DNA of 64,000 bases, from positions 44,602 to 108,601 of the forward strand of contig CABMDC010000018.1 in NCBI GenBank assembly GCA_902384795.1, in the 5' to 3' direction. Numbering within the stretch: position 1 is the first letter of the stretch; each line of letters starts with the position of its first letter. Both the position numbers and the translations under genes were made by a program. The notes under the pieces are model-generated. The model made no database searches, was not told the DNA's origin, and saw only the letters and a program-made list of their open reading frames with translations. Positions 49,123-57,101 of this stretch are shown here, piece after piece. Origin of the DNA: Candidatus Gugararchaeum adminiculabundum. GTDB lineage: Archaea; Micrarchaeota; Micrarchaeia; Burarchaeales; Gugararchaeaceae.

Positions 49123-49431
49123 TTAACCGAACAAGCTTGCCAATCCTGCAGCTGCTTCCTCTTCGGACTTCTTCTCGTCCTTTTCTTCCTTCTTGTCAGC
49201 TTTTCCTGCTGGTGCCGCTGCGGCTGGCGCTGCTGCGACTGGTGCAGCTGCTGCCTGCTTCAGGAGGTCGTCAAAGTTTACTCCCTTGACCGCATCCGCA
49301 AGAATCTTCGCCCTTGCGTGGTCTGCGTCTACTCCTGCTGCTTTCAGCACGTGTGCTATTGCGTCAGCAGTCACTTCCTTCCCGGCTCCCTGGAGCACGA
49401 GAACTGAGTGCAGGTATGGATCTATTTTCAT
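49123..49431 (-). CDS. rpl12: Ribosomal stalk protein P1 (archaeal L12)
   Basis: This acidic stalk protein recruits translation factors. The N-terminal dimerisation helix region (PYLHSVLVLQGAGKEVTADAI, VLKAAGVDADHARAK) is followed by an alanine-rich hinge, a lysine/glutamate-rich segment and the C-terminal factor-binding end GLASLFG. The length of 102 is normal. It is the last gene of the L1-P0-P1 operon, 48 bases after P0. Confidence 0.96.
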   Translation of the reverse strand: MKIDPYLHSVLVLQGAGKEVTADAIAHVLKAAGVDADHARAKILADAVKGVNFDDLLKQAAAAPVAAAPAAAAPAGKADKKEEKDEKKSEEEAAAGLASLFG

Positions 49432-49479
49432 ATTTACACCTCAATAATCATTTCGTTTTTAATTTCACAATTTCTCTTC

Positions 49480-50379
49480 CTACTCTTTCTTTTCTCCGGC
49501 AGGCGCTGGCTCCAATGCGCCAACTTCCTCGCCCAGCTTTACTGCGGCTGTAAGAATGTCTGGAAGCGTTTCCTCGCTGACCACTCCGGCTCCTGCCGCC
49601 ATTTTCCCGGCGAGCCTCACCGCCTGGCTCAAAATCAACACAATATTCTGCTCAGTCGGGTAGTGTGCATTGATTGAGAAGTTCAGCGCCTGGTTCAAGG
49701 ACATTGCAAAGTCCTCGCGCAACTGGCTCTCGTCAATGTTCAGCACATCAAATGTGAATATAAACTGCCCGTCATCAATCGCCAGCACCTTCATGCCGAC
49801 CTCGAACGGCTCAATCCCCAGTTTCTGCAGCGCCTTGGCAACAACATCGGAGATTTTCTCCCCTGGCTTGGCAACCGGGCTGTCCCTGGCGACCCAGATT
49901 TTTCCGGCCTTAATCTGCGCGTTGATTTTCGCAGCCTTCAATTCCGAAAGCGCCGGTCCCGGGGGCAACGTAGTCTCTCCCTCGGGGACAATAATCTCAA
50001 ACGGAGCAATCTGCCCTGGTTTCGCTGCCGCCTTTCCGTTCCTGTCCTTTACGAACTTGAACATTTCATAGGGCTGCATTTCCGTAAGCACGATTGCGCT
50101 CGGGCCGGTGATATACTGCTTCAGGCTCTCTCCCTTTTTCGCAGCATCAATCGCCCTTAGCAAAATGGAATTCTTCGCGGTTGTGAACTCGGCTTTGCCG
50201 CGCAGCGCGTTCCTGATTTTTTGCAGCTGCTTGTCAGGCAATTCCTTTAGTTGGATGATTCCCACAACCTTGGCCTTCTTTATTTTCGCAGCCAGTTCGG
50301 AAACCTGCTTCTTTTTCACTGCTAGTGCTGGCCTGTCTGCGGCCCCGCCCTTGACTGCGCCTTTCTTTTTTCTAGCCAT
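49480..50379 (-). CDS. rplP0: Ribosomal protein uL10/P0
   Basis: It forms the base of the ribosomal stalk, binding 23S rRNA and P1 dimers. The N-terminal rRNA-binding domain (VVGIIQLKELPDKQLQKIRNALRGKAEF, split by KNSILLRAI) is followed by the archaeal insertion (LPPGPALSELKAAKINAQI, WVARDSPVAKPGE) and P1-binding helices ending in VGALEPAPAGEKKE. The C-terminal acidic tail is short compared with many archaeal P0 proteins. It overlaps the L1 gene by 8 bases. Confidence 0.95.
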   Translation of the reverse strand: MARKKKGAVKGGAADRPALAVKKKQVSELAAKIKKAKVVGIIQLKELPDKQLQKIRNALRGKAEFTTAKNSILLRAIDAAKKGESLKQYITGPSAIVLTEMQPYEMFKFVKDRNGKAAAKPGQIAPFEIIVPEGETTLPPGPALSELKAAKINAQIKAGKIWVARDSPVAKPGEKISDVVAKALQKLGIEPFEVGMKVLAIDDGQFIFTFDVLNIDESQLREDFAMSLNQALNFSINAHYPTEQNIVLILSQAVRLAGKMAAGAGVVSEETLPDILTAAVKLGEEVGALEPAPAGEKKE

Positions 50380-51022
50380 TTGCCTGCACCTTTTGCGGCT
50401 TGCCCATGCTCAATTTCACGAGCACTGACCGGATATTCTGGTCTCCGCCAATTTTGTTCTTGATTGCATCGTAAACCGCTTCGGCATTATCCGCCAAATC
50501 CTCGACTGTCATTGTTTCGTTTCCAAACAGGCACATGCTGTTCGGCAGGTATTTTCCCTTGCTTTTTATTTTGACGGTCTTCCTTGTTCTTTCAATCAGC
50601 CCCTTGACATCGCCAGCGGCCGGTTTTGGCAATTTTCCTCTCGTACCAAGTACTTGCCCCAGGCTTTTTCCGATTTGCATCATCAACTGTGGCTGTGCCA
50701 GAAATTCATACTTGGAAACAAAATTCTTCAGCTTGGCCTTGTCCGCTGCCATGGTCGCGATTTCCGAGCCCGCGATAATCCTCTCAGCGCCGGCGGCCTT
50801 GGCATCAACTGCCAGTTGTCCGTCTGCAAAAACAGCGATTTCACATTTCTTTCCCTTGCCCCGCGGAAGGACCACGTCCAGGTTAAGCCTGTTTTCAGGC
50901 TTGGTAAAATCAATTCCCTTAAGATTGACTATGATTTCCACTGACTGGGTGAATTTGCGTTTTCCCTTGTCTTCCAAGGCGCGCGTTATGGCTTCAGTTA
51001 ATTCCTTTCGATTCAATACCAA
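50372..51022 (-). CDS. rpl1: Ribosomal protein uL1
   Basis: It builds the mobile L1 stalk of the large subunit and in archaea often represses its own operon. INLDVVLPRGKGKKCEIAVFADGQLAV near residue 45 (broken by leucines) and QIGKSLGQVLGTRGKLPKPA near residue 117 are conserved. The length is 216. The start is TTG 51022 with GGAGGGG about 5 bases upstream. The leader of about 50 bases holds two hairpins. First gene of L1-P0-P1. Confidence 0.94.
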   Translation of the reverse strand: MVLNRKELTEAITRALEDKGKRKFTQSVEIIVNLKGIDFTKPENRLNLDVVLPRGKGKKCEIAVFADGQLAVDAKAAGAERIIAGSEIATMAADKAKLKNFVSKYEFLAQPQLMMQIGKSLGQVLGTRGKLPKPAAGDVKGLIERTRKTVKIKSKGKYLPNSMCLFGNETMTVEDLADNAEAVYDAIKNKIGGDQNIRSVLVKLSMGKPQKVQANG

Positions 51023-51026
51023 CTTA

Positions 51027-51070
51027 ACCCCTCCCGACTATGTCGGTGATTACGGGAAAAATTGCTTTCC
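51027..51070 (-). promoter_or_regulatory. L1 operon leader with two hairpins
   Basis: On the minus strand GGAAA and TTTCC (51066-51070 and 51055-51059) form one hairpin, and CCGAC, ATA loop, GTCGG (51046-51034) a second whose base touches the GGAGGGG ribosome binding site. L1 autoregulation at a leader site is known in methanogens. That this is the L1 site is an inference from position. Confidence 0.35.
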
Positions 51071-51090
51071 TGTTGCGAATATTACTCCCC

Positions 51091-51103
51091 GAAAATATAT
51101 AAA
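51091..51103 (-). promoter_or_regulatory. L1-P0-P1 operon promoter
   Basis: On the minus strand TTTATATATTTTC is a strong TATA box about 25 bases before the expected start near 51070, giving a leader of about 50 bases to the TTG of L1. The structured repeat copy 4 lies immediately upstream. Confidence 0.6.
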
Positions 51104-51110
51104 TGGTGCT

Positions 51111-51217
51111 GTAGAGCGCACAATGTTTTCCCTAAGCCGCTCTACGCGTTCAACATCCAGACTAGAACCAGCACTGCTTCGGATAAAAGGCTCGCGATTC
51201 CTCGCTCGCCTTCATCC
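51111..51217 (-). repeat. Structured repeat, copy 4 (two hairpins)
   Basis: Read on the minus strand, hairpin 1 (51217-51181) has GGATGAAGG paired with CCTTTTATCC (with G-U pairs) around the core GA, GCGA, GGAA loop, TCGC, GA. Linker AGCAGTGCTGGTTCTAGT resembles copies 2 and 3. Hairpin 2 (51145-51111) has GTAGAGCG and CGCTCTAC around a 19-nt loop ending ACATTGTG. It lies between the membrane-protein gene at 51305 and the L1 promoter and is not next to a tRNA. Confidence 0.65.
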
Positions 51218-51304
51218 CCCGCCTTTCATATTTTTGGGTTTCTCCATAACTCGCTTCGGTTGTGCGCCTCGCGCCTACACCTAGGACAACTCCCACAATC
51301 AATC

Positions 51305-51472
51305 CTACCAACTTATTGTCCACATCCTGCTCCCGACTATCCATAGCGCAATACCCAAAACTACCAATCCGACCGCAATAATCTGGTTGCCCTCCGCCCA
51401 CAGTTTAAAACCGTACCAACCTGCCGCCGCCCCAATAAACCATATTCCTATTCCTTCAAGAGTGCGGATCAT
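51305..51472 (-). CDS. Two-helix membrane protein, 55 aa
   Basis: Hydrophobic segments GIWFIGAAAGWYGFKLW and IIAVGLVVLGIALWIVGS are separated by a short polar loop; the end is MWTISW. ATG 51472 is chosen; a TTG ten codons upstream overlaps the end of the phosphoesterase gene and is also possible. Last gene of a minus-strand run with the phosphoesterase and TtuA genes. The function is unknown. Confidence 0.5.
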   Translation of the reverse strand: MIRTLEGIGIWFIGAAAGWYGFKLWAEGNQIIAVGLVVLGIALWIVGSRMWTISW

Positions 51473-51489
51473 ATCATTTTTGTCCAATT

Positions 51490-52173
51490 TCAGATAAACC
51501 AAGCCAGCCCGTTCTTCCTATTCTCCTTTTTCACATCCTCAAACTTGTACTCCACTCCCTCAAAATCCCCGTCCAGTTCCTTTCCTTTTACAAAATCAAA
51601 ATACATGCACGCCGCCCTTGGCTTGTCGCTGGTCGGGTTTCCCAGGCTCCCGGGATTAATCACGACCTGCTTTTTCTTTTTCCCGACCTTTTTCACCAGG
51701 GGCGCAAGCCATCTCCCAGTCACCAACACATCATAGTCATTAACAATCAAATCCAGATATTTCTCATTTGTTTCATTGTTTATTCCCTCGCCAAACGGGT
51801 CGCGCGGGCTTCCATTCACCATGAACAATTTCTTCCCCTCATAGGCTTCCTCAACGCTCGTTGGTAGCGCGCTCAAGAAATCGGAATTCTCCTCACTAAT
51901 TTTTTCTCTTGTCCACTCAATCGCCTTTTTCTCCTCCTCTTCGAACCCATCCATCTCATAACCCAACACCGCCCTGTCAAAATTTCCCAAAACAGAAACA
52001 AACTTTTTCTTCTTTGCCAGTTCCCGGCAAATTTCAATGGTCTCATTCGGGAAGGCATTAATCCCGACCAAATTCCCTGCGTGCAGCCAGAGGTCCACAT
52101 TTTTCACTTTATCCAAAACTGCTTTCAGGGCAACCACATTCCCCTGCACTTCAGAAATAATGCCGATTCTCAT
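51490..52173 (-). CDS. Metallophosphoesterase of the YfcE/MJ0936 type
   Basis: Cytoplasmic calcineurin-like phosphoesterase: IGIISEVQGNVVAL at the N terminus (family usually SD-H-GN), LWLHAGNLVG, VLGNFDRAV, FMVNGSPRDP, LVTGRWLAP and INPGSLGNP. Several metal-ligand positions are changed: SDxHGN to SEVQGN, GD to AGN, GNCD to GNFD, GHTH to GRWL. Catalysis by the usual two-metal site is therefore doubtful. ATG 52173 overlaps the TtuA stop (ATGA); 35 further codons upstream run through the TtuA gene and are rejected. The length is 227. Confidence 0.75.
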   Translation of the reverse strand: MRIGIISEVQGNVVALKAVLDKVKNVDLWLHAGNLVGINAFPNETIEICRELAKKKKFVSVLGNFDRAVLGYEMDGFEEEEKKAIEWTREKISEENSDFLSALPTSVEEAYEGKKLFMVNGSPRDPFGEGINNETNEKYLDLIVNDYDVLVTGRWLAPLVKKVGKKKKQVVINPGSLGNPTSDKPRAACMYFDFVKGKELDGDFEGVEYKFEDVKKENRKNGLAWFI

Positions 52174-53120
52174 GGTTTCACTTTTCTCCGTTGCTTTATT
52201 ATTCCTCGCGCCCGGGCGGCAAGCTCGCACGCCTTGCACTCTTTCTTCTGTGATGTCGGCTCCCCGCACTTGGCGCACTTCCCAATCTTCTCACCTTTCT
52301 TCGCCGCGTACTCTTTCTCCAGCGCCCTCTTAATCACCCAGAAACTTTCCAGCACCCGTTTCTTGCTTCCAGGATACTCCTCTTCAATCCCATTCAGGAA
52401 TTCGCGCGCCCTGTCCCTAAATGCCTGGGAAGCAAACGGGCAGTCCTGCATCACGCTTTCATAGCCTTTCAAAATTGAATAAAGTGCAATCTCTTTTTCA
52501 GGAGTTTCAATCAGGGGCCTGATCCGTGGCACAAAACTTTCATCCTCGCTAATCCCGCCGCTCGCCCCGAACCTAGCCAATCTGAACGGCTCATTCCTTG
52601 TAATATTCATGATTACGGTCTGCGCAGCATCATCCAAATTGTGGCCAAACGCCAGCACATCCAGTTTCAGTTCCCGCGCGGCTTTGTTCAGAATATGCCT
52701 TCGCAGCACTCCGCAATAGGAGCATGAATTATTCACTCTGCATCCGATTTCCCCAACCGTCACCTTGTACTCTTTCTTGAACGAGTAAATTTTCAGCGGC
52801 ACCCCAACTTTCTTGCATTCCTTTTTGCATTTCACAATAGCCCTGTCCCGGTACCCCCTAATTCCCTCGTCAGCCAGAATCGCAACCAACTTACATCTCA
52901 TGGGCTTGCACACTTGAGCTAATAGATGCAGCATCACCGTAGAATCCTTCCCACCAGAAACAGCAATCCCGATTCTCATCCCTTTCTTCACCATCCCGAA
53001 TTTGCGGATGGTGTGCATCACTCTTTTCTCAAACATCCTGAAAAAATGCTGTTGGCACAGCTCGCGCTGCATATATTCGATTCTCACCACCGCATCCTGC
53101 TTGCACAAATAGCATTTCAT
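52170..53120 (-). CDS. tRNA 2-thiouridine synthesis protein, TtuA/Ncs6 family
   Basis: ATP-pyrophosphatase that adenylates tRNA uridine for sulfur insertion. The PP-loop motif AVSGGKDSTVMLHLL is near residue 55, catalytic cysteines in NSCSYCGVLRR (about 135), and FGHNLDDAAQTVIMN near 160. Zinc ribbons lie at both ends: CYLCKQDA with CQQH, and CAKCGEPT with CKAC. The length of 316 is normal. The ubiquitin-like carrier gene lies 3 bases upstream, so the pair probably makes s2U together. TtuA (U54) and NcsA (U34) cannot be told apart here. Confidence 0.88.
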   Translation of the reverse strand: MKCYLCKQDAVVRIEYMQRELCQQHFFRMFEKRVMHTIRKFGMVKKGMRIGIAVSGGKDSTVMLHLLAQVCKPMRCKLVAILADEGIRGYRDRAIVKCKKECKKVGVPLKIYSFKKEYKVTVGEIGCRVNNSCSYCGVLRRHILNKAARELKLDVLAFGHNLDDAAQTVIMNITRNEPFRLARFGASGGISEDESFVPRIRPLIETPEKEIALYSILKGYESVMQDCPFASQAFRDRAREFLNGIEEEYPGSKKRVLESFWVIKRALEKEYAAKKGEKIGKCAKCGEPTSQKKECKACELAARARGIIKQRRKVKP

Positions 53121-53123
53121 AAT

Positions 53124-53312
53124 TTACCCGCCAAATATTACCTTGATCAATTCCACTTCATCGTTCCCGCCAACCGTCTCGGTTTCCGGCACAATCTTCC
53201 CGTTCTTAGCTACGACCACGGTTTCCTTCTGCACCTTAAGCAGCTTGAGCAGGCCCTTCACATCGCCGGAATAGCCCAGTTTCCTTTTTTCAGAATTCAC
53301 CCTAACGAGCAT
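53124..53312 (-). CDS. Ubiquitin-like sulfur carrier (TtuB/SAMP-like), 62 aa
   Basis: A beta-grasp protein: LVRVNSEKRKL, GDVKGLLKLLKVQKETVVVAKNG and DEVELIKVIFGG. It ends in the diglycine needed for thiocarboxylate formation by an E1-like enzyme. It is encoded 3 bases before the TtuA-type gene, strongly suggesting it supplies sulfur for tRNA thiolation. It may also modify proteins, as SAMPs do. No E1 gene is in the window. Confidence 0.85.
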   Translation of the reverse strand: MLVRVNSEKRKLGYSGDVKGLLKLLKVQKETVVVAKNGKIVPETETVGGNDEVELIKVIFGG

Positions 53313-53421
53313 AGGTTTCCCAACTATAATTTACTCGTTCATTTTATTATCTAGTACTTCCCCGTCAGCTCCGGCATAAGTTTTTTAATTGCCACGCGAT
53401 AATCTCAATTCGGTGTGAATT

Positions 53422-53925
53422 TTGGCTACTGCATTCAAATCCATCTCATCAAAAACCGTTTCCCTGGGCCCAAAGATTCGCAGCAAGCGCGCTGCCAAAG
53501 TCGGCCGCACCCTGAGAAAAAGCCCTGAATTCGCCCCGACCGAGGTGGACAGCGTGGAAAAGTCCATTGACCGCTCGGACACGCGCGACGAGGTATTCGC
53601 CCGCGCATTGGTTTCTATTCTCGACTCCTATGGCATCTCCCCCAGGGAAACAGCCTTCCTCAAAAAATCATTCGCAGCGGCGCTCGCAAACACTGAAAAA
53701 AACAGGAACCCGCTTTCAGAAGAGGACCTGGAGCGGATAAAGGAAATTTTCTCGCGCCTCGGGGTCTCGGAAAAGGCAAAGCACAAGTTCGCCTACGAAG
53801 TTTCAATCCGCGGCAATGACCAGGTGCTCTCCCACATGAACAACTTCCTAAACGCGCTCTCGTTCAAGCAGCAAAAGCCCTTTGGCTCGGGCCAGCTCGC
53901 GTCAATTCCCAAAAAAAGGAAATAA
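53422..53925 (+). CDS. Hypothetical protein, 167 aa
   Basis: I do not recognise this protein. It has a basic N terminus (about 40 residues), a central helical domain (VFARALVSILDSYGISPRETAFLKKS, EEDLERIKEIFSRLGVS) and a basic tail ending PKKRK. The start is TTG 53422, preceded by GGTGTG. No membrane segment. It is followed after about 25 bases by the PHP gene on the same strand. Confidence 0.55.
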   Translation: MATAFKSISSKTVSLGPKIRSKRAAKVGRTLRKSPEFAPTEVDSVEKSIDRSDTRDEVFARALVSILDSYGISPRETAFLKKSFAAALANTEKNRNPLSEEDLERIKEIFSRLGVSEKAKHKFAYEVSIRGNDQVLSHMNNFLNALSFKQQKPFGSGQLASIPKKRK

Positions 53926-53950
53926 AAGGGAATAGCGCGCAATCTTACTC

Positions 53951-54589
53951 ATGCTCAAAATAGATTTCCATGCCCACTCCAAATACTCGGTTGACTCGAA
54001 AAGCGAAATCACCGACATCATAAAATCAGCGCGAGCCAAAGGTTTAGACGGCATAGTTCTCCTGGAGCACAACAACATCGCGCCAATGAACGAGGTAAGG
54101 GCAAAGGCGGGCAATTTCTTCATAATTTTCGGGGAAGAGATCTCCTCCAGCGACGGCCACATCGGCGCAATCGGCATCAAAAAACCAATCCCCGCGGGCC
54201 TTTCGGCAAAGGAATCGGTGCAACTGGTCCACCAGCAGGGCGGCATCGCATTCGCAACCCACCCGTTTTCTTTCCGCGTTCCGGCAGTGCGCTTCAAATA
54301 CAAATCAATCCCCTTTGATTTGATGGAAACGCAGAACGCTTCCCACTGGTTTTCCACCAAGCTTTCCAGGCTCCTGATAGGAAACGGGCTCGGCGGAGCT
54401 GACGCGCACCTGCCGGAGGAGGTAGGCACCTCCTACACCCTGGTTGACGCGCAGCCAAACGAAGCCTCGGTCATCGCGGCGTTGCGCTCGGGCAAATTCA
54501 GGCCGGTTTCCAATTCCGGTTTTTTCAACTACCTTTCGCGCTTTTTCAAACGAAGGCAAAAGCGAGCAGCCAGGCCTAATAAATTTTAG
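53951..54589 (+). CDS. PHP-domain metal-dependent phosphoesterase
   Basis: IDFHAHSKYSVDSKSEITDII at the N terminus supplies the HxH metal site, LLEHNNIAP the next ligand, FGEEISSSDGHIGAIG the third cluster, AFATHPFS the fourth and GGADAHLPEEVG the final one. All metal ligands of a TrpH/YciV-like PHP phosphoesterase appear present. The length is 212 with a basic C-terminal tail (RRQKRAARPNKF). The substrate is unknown; RNA or nucleotide 3',5'-bisphosphate is possible. It is followed closely by nadK, probably one operon. Confidence 0.85.
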   Translation: MLKIDFHAHSKYSVDSKSEITDIIKSARAKGLDGIVLLEHNNIAPMNEVRAKAGNFFIIFGEEISSSDGHIGAIGIKKPIPAGLSAKESVQLVHQQGGIAFATHPFSFRVPAVRFKYKSIPFDLMETQNASHWFSTKLSRLLIGNGLGGADAHLPEEVGTSYTLVDAQPNEASVIAALRSGKFRPVSNSGFFNYLSRFFKRRQKRAARPNKF

Positions 54590-54604
54590 CGGGGTAATCA
54601 TTCC

Positions 54605-55327
54605 ATGAAGTTCACTTCTGCGCAAATCGTCCACAACCCGAAAAAGACGCACACAGCGCAGCTCAAGCAGGAAGTAGAATCTTTCCTGACTGAAAAAGGC
54701 ATCAAGGTTTCACAGGATGGCGAAGTTCTCATAACCATCGGAGGGGACGGCACTGTCCTTTATCACCGCAAAATAATTTCACAAAAGCCGGTTTTCGGCA
54801 TCGGCACCGCGAGCTCATTCATCTGCAGCGCAACCCATGTCACCTGGAAGCAGGAGCTCATGAAAGTAATCGAGCACGGCTACAGTGTTGACGAGCGCCC
54901 CATGGTCTCCTGTGAATTGAATGGCAAACTTTTGGACGAGGGCATCAACGAGGTCTGGCTGCGCAATTCCGGCCATCGCATAATGAACATTGATTTGCAG
55001 ATCGATGACAAGACATTCCTCTTCCGCTCGGACGGCATCATAGTTTCAACCCCGCTCGGTTCCTCCTCCTATGCCTATTCCTGCGGAGGCGACGAGCTTC
55101 CGCTTCACTCGAAAAAATTCAGCATAGTCGCCATTGCCCCTTACCGGCGCAGCTTCAAGCCGCTCGCAGTGAGCGATGAAAGCGTCTGCAAAATAGTCGC
55201 CGAATGCGAGTCCCCCTATTTCGTAGCAGTGGACGGCCAGATGGTAAAAGAGCTTGACAAAAGGACAGAGCTGAAAATCTACAAAAGCAAAAACAGGGCC
55301 AAGTTCGCAATCCCAATCCAAAAGTAG
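54605..55327 (+). CDS. nadK: NAD kinase
   Basis: It phosphorylates NAD to NADP. The diacylglycerol-kinase-like fold has ITIGGDGTVLYHRKII near residue 42, GINEVWLRN near 117, and the glycine-rich STPLGSSSYAYSCGGDEL near 148 (the usual GSTAYSLSAGG is here GSSSYAYSCGG). VDGQMVKEL is near the end. The length of 240 is short but within the archaeal range. Start ATG 54605 lies 15 bases after the PHP gene. The serine substitution in the NAD-site loop is mild, so activity is likely. Confidence 0.88.
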   Translation: MKFTSAQIVHNPKKTHTAQLKQEVESFLTEKGIKVSQDGEVLITIGGDGTVLYHRKIISQKPVFGIGTASSFICSATHVTWKQELMKVIEHGYSVDERPMVSCELNGKLLDEGINEVWLRNSGHRIMNIDLQIDDKTFLFRSDGIIVSTPLGSSSYAYSCGGDELPLHSKKFSIVAIAPYRRSFKPLAVSDESVCKIVAECESPYFVAVDGQMVKELDKRTELKIYKSKNRAKFAIPIQK

Positions 55328-55356
55328 AAACAGAATTCAATCAGTGCTCCCTCTTT

Positions 55357-55920
55357 CTAATCCATATACACTTTGGGCGCCTGGGGCGCGGTCTGGCTCA
55401 CATACTTGCTTCCTTCCTTGAAATCATAGCCGGTGCTTGCCTTCCTGTTCAGTTTGAAAAAAGACAATTGCGCAATCTTCATCCCTTTCCTTAGCAGCAC
55501 ATCATTCGGATTCACGGAACTGATCTCCAGCGTAAGCGTGCTCGGAGTTTTAGCGCCAAACCCCGCATGAATAATTCCAGCGGTCATGTGCACCACAATC
55601 CCATACCTTCCAATGGAGCTTCTTCCTTCAATTTGCGCCGCAATGCTATCAGACAATCCAATTTTCTCTTCCGTGCTCCCAAGCACAAACATACCACACT
55701 TCAAAACAAATCCCTCATCCGGGATTTTCACTTTTTCAAAAAACTCATTCTCTTTTTTAGCAGGGTCCAGCACTCTTCCAACTTTTTTGGCAACCAAAAG
55801 CTCCCCGCTCAATTTAATATCAATGCTGTCCGGGCCGAGCATCTTCCTGTCAAACGGCTCTATCCTAAGCTCGCCCTTCTTAATCTCGTCAAGAATTTCC
55901 ACGTCAGACAAAAGCGACAT
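55357..55920 (-). CDS. dcd: dCTP deaminase (possibly bifunctional with dUTPase activity)
   Basis: Trimeric dUTPase-fold enzyme. ILDEIKKGELRIEPF opens the protein, GPDSIDIKLSGELLVAKK follows, and the catalytic stretch is IEGRSSIGRYGIVVHMTAGIIHAGF, broken around the conserved serine-serine and aromatic residues, with LTLEISSVNPNDVLL supplying the catalytic glutamate. ATG 55920 is chosen; eight codons further up lie in the divergent promoter. The length is 187. It is divergent from the kinase-dCMP deaminase gene, giving a small pyrimidine dNTP locus. Confidence 0.9.
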   Translation of the reverse strand: MSLLSDVEILDEIKKGELRIEPFDRKMLGPDSIDIKLSGELLVAKKVGRVLDPAKKENEFFEKVKIPDEGFVLKCGMFVLGSTEEKIGLSDSIAAQIEGRSSIGRYGIVVHMTAGIIHAGFGAKTPSTLTLEISSVNPNDVLLRKGMKIAQLSFFKLNRKASTGYDFKEGSKYVSQTAPQAPKVYMD

Positions 55921-55981
55921 GATTCCATTACGCAAGCTAACCAATTAAAACAATTGGCGCCATATCCCTCTGGGAGCGTTT

Positions 55982-57043
55982 ATGGCACTAATAATCGGCT
56001 TAACTGGAACGCTGGGCGCTGGCAAAGGCACCACTGCCCAGTTCCTGATGGACAATTACGGCTTCGTTTACCACTCCTGCTCCGATGTCCTGCGCGAAGA
56101 ATTAGCCAAGCAAGGAAAGCAAGAAAACGTTGACACCCTTTCAGCGCTCGGCAATGAGATACGGGCGAAGTACGGAGCAAACGAGCTCGCAAAAAGACTT
56201 TTAAAAAAAATCAAAGAAAGCAAAGAAAAATTCTCAATAGTCGACAGCCTGCGCAGCGTTGGCGAAATCGAGGAAGTTAAAAAAGCAGGAGGAATAATTT
56301 TCGCATTGGACGCTCCAATTGAATTGCGCTATTCGCGCATCCAAAAGCGCAAAAGAAAAGGCGACGATGTTTCCTTTGAAAAATTCCAGGAACAGGAAGC
56401 AAAACAGCTCGCAGGAACAGGCCCGAAAATGAATCTCCGCGCCTGCATGGCCCTGGCGGACCACACTCTCACAAACGAAGGCAAGTTCGAAGACTTATAT
56501 TCCAAAATTTCAAAAATAGTCAATCGATTAGAGGTGAAAAAAATGGGAGACACTTTCAAGAGAAAAATAAGGCCAAGAATCGGCTGGGACGATTATTTTA
56601 TGAAAATCGCGTTGCTGGTTGCAGAGCGCTCCACCTGCCGGCGCCATCACGTGGGCGCAGTCGCAGTAAAGGAAAAGCGCATCCTCACAACGGGCTACAA
56701 TGGCGCGCCTGCCAATACCAAGGACTGCATAGAACTAGGCTGCCTGCGTGATGAGCTGAACATTCCCTCAGGCACTCGCCACGAGGCCTGCAGGGCAGTG
56801 CATGCCGAGCAGAACGTGATAATCCAAGCCGGCCTCCACGGAGTAAACGTTGAAGGCGCCACTGTCTACTGCACCCATTCGCCCTGCATCCTTTGCGCCA
56901 AAATTCTGGTGAACGCGCGCATCAAGAAGTTCGTCACCTGCGGTTCCTACCCAGATACTGCTGCACTCGAACTCCTAAAAGAAGCAGGAGTAGAATTCGA
57001 GAAAAGGGACAAGCCAGAGGCAGTAATCAACGTCCTTGAGTAG
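55982..57043 (+). CDS. Fusion of dephospho-CoA/nucleotide kinase-like domain with dCMP deaminase
   Basis: Residues 1-185 are a P-loop kinase-like domain (IIGLTGTLGAGKGTTAQFL, YHSCSDVLREEL, FALDAPIELRYSRIQKR). Residues 188-353 are a zinc-dependent deoxycytidylate deaminase: GWDDYFMKIALLVAERS, VHAEQNVIIQA (catalytic Glu) and HSPCILCAKILVNA (zinc cysteines). It is expected to convert dCMP to dUMP for dTTP synthesis. An internal ATG at 56543 follows GAGGTGA by 6 bases, exactly at the domain boundary, so a free deaminase may also be made. It is divergent from dcd. Confidence 0.87.
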   Translation: MALIIGLTGTLGAGKGTTAQFLMDNYGFVYHSCSDVLREELAKQGKQENVDTLSALGNEIRAKYGANELAKRLLKKIKESKEKFSIVDSLRSVGEIEEVKKAGGIIFALDAPIELRYSRIQKRKRKGDDVSFEKFQEQEAKQLAGTGPKMNLRACMALADHTLTNEGKFEDLYSKISKIVNRLEVKKMGDTFKRKIRPRIGWDDYFMKIALLVAERSTCRRHHVGAVAVKEKRILTTGYNGAPANTKDCIELGCLRDELNIPSGTRHEACRAVHAEQNVIIQAGLHGVNVEGATVYCTHSPCILCAKILVNARIKKFVTCGSYPDTAALELLKEAGVEFEKRDKPEAVINVLE

Positions 57044-57101
57044 CGAGAGAAACCGAACCAAAACCATACCTTTTTATCTTTCCAACGAGCAATAGTATCA
57101 G

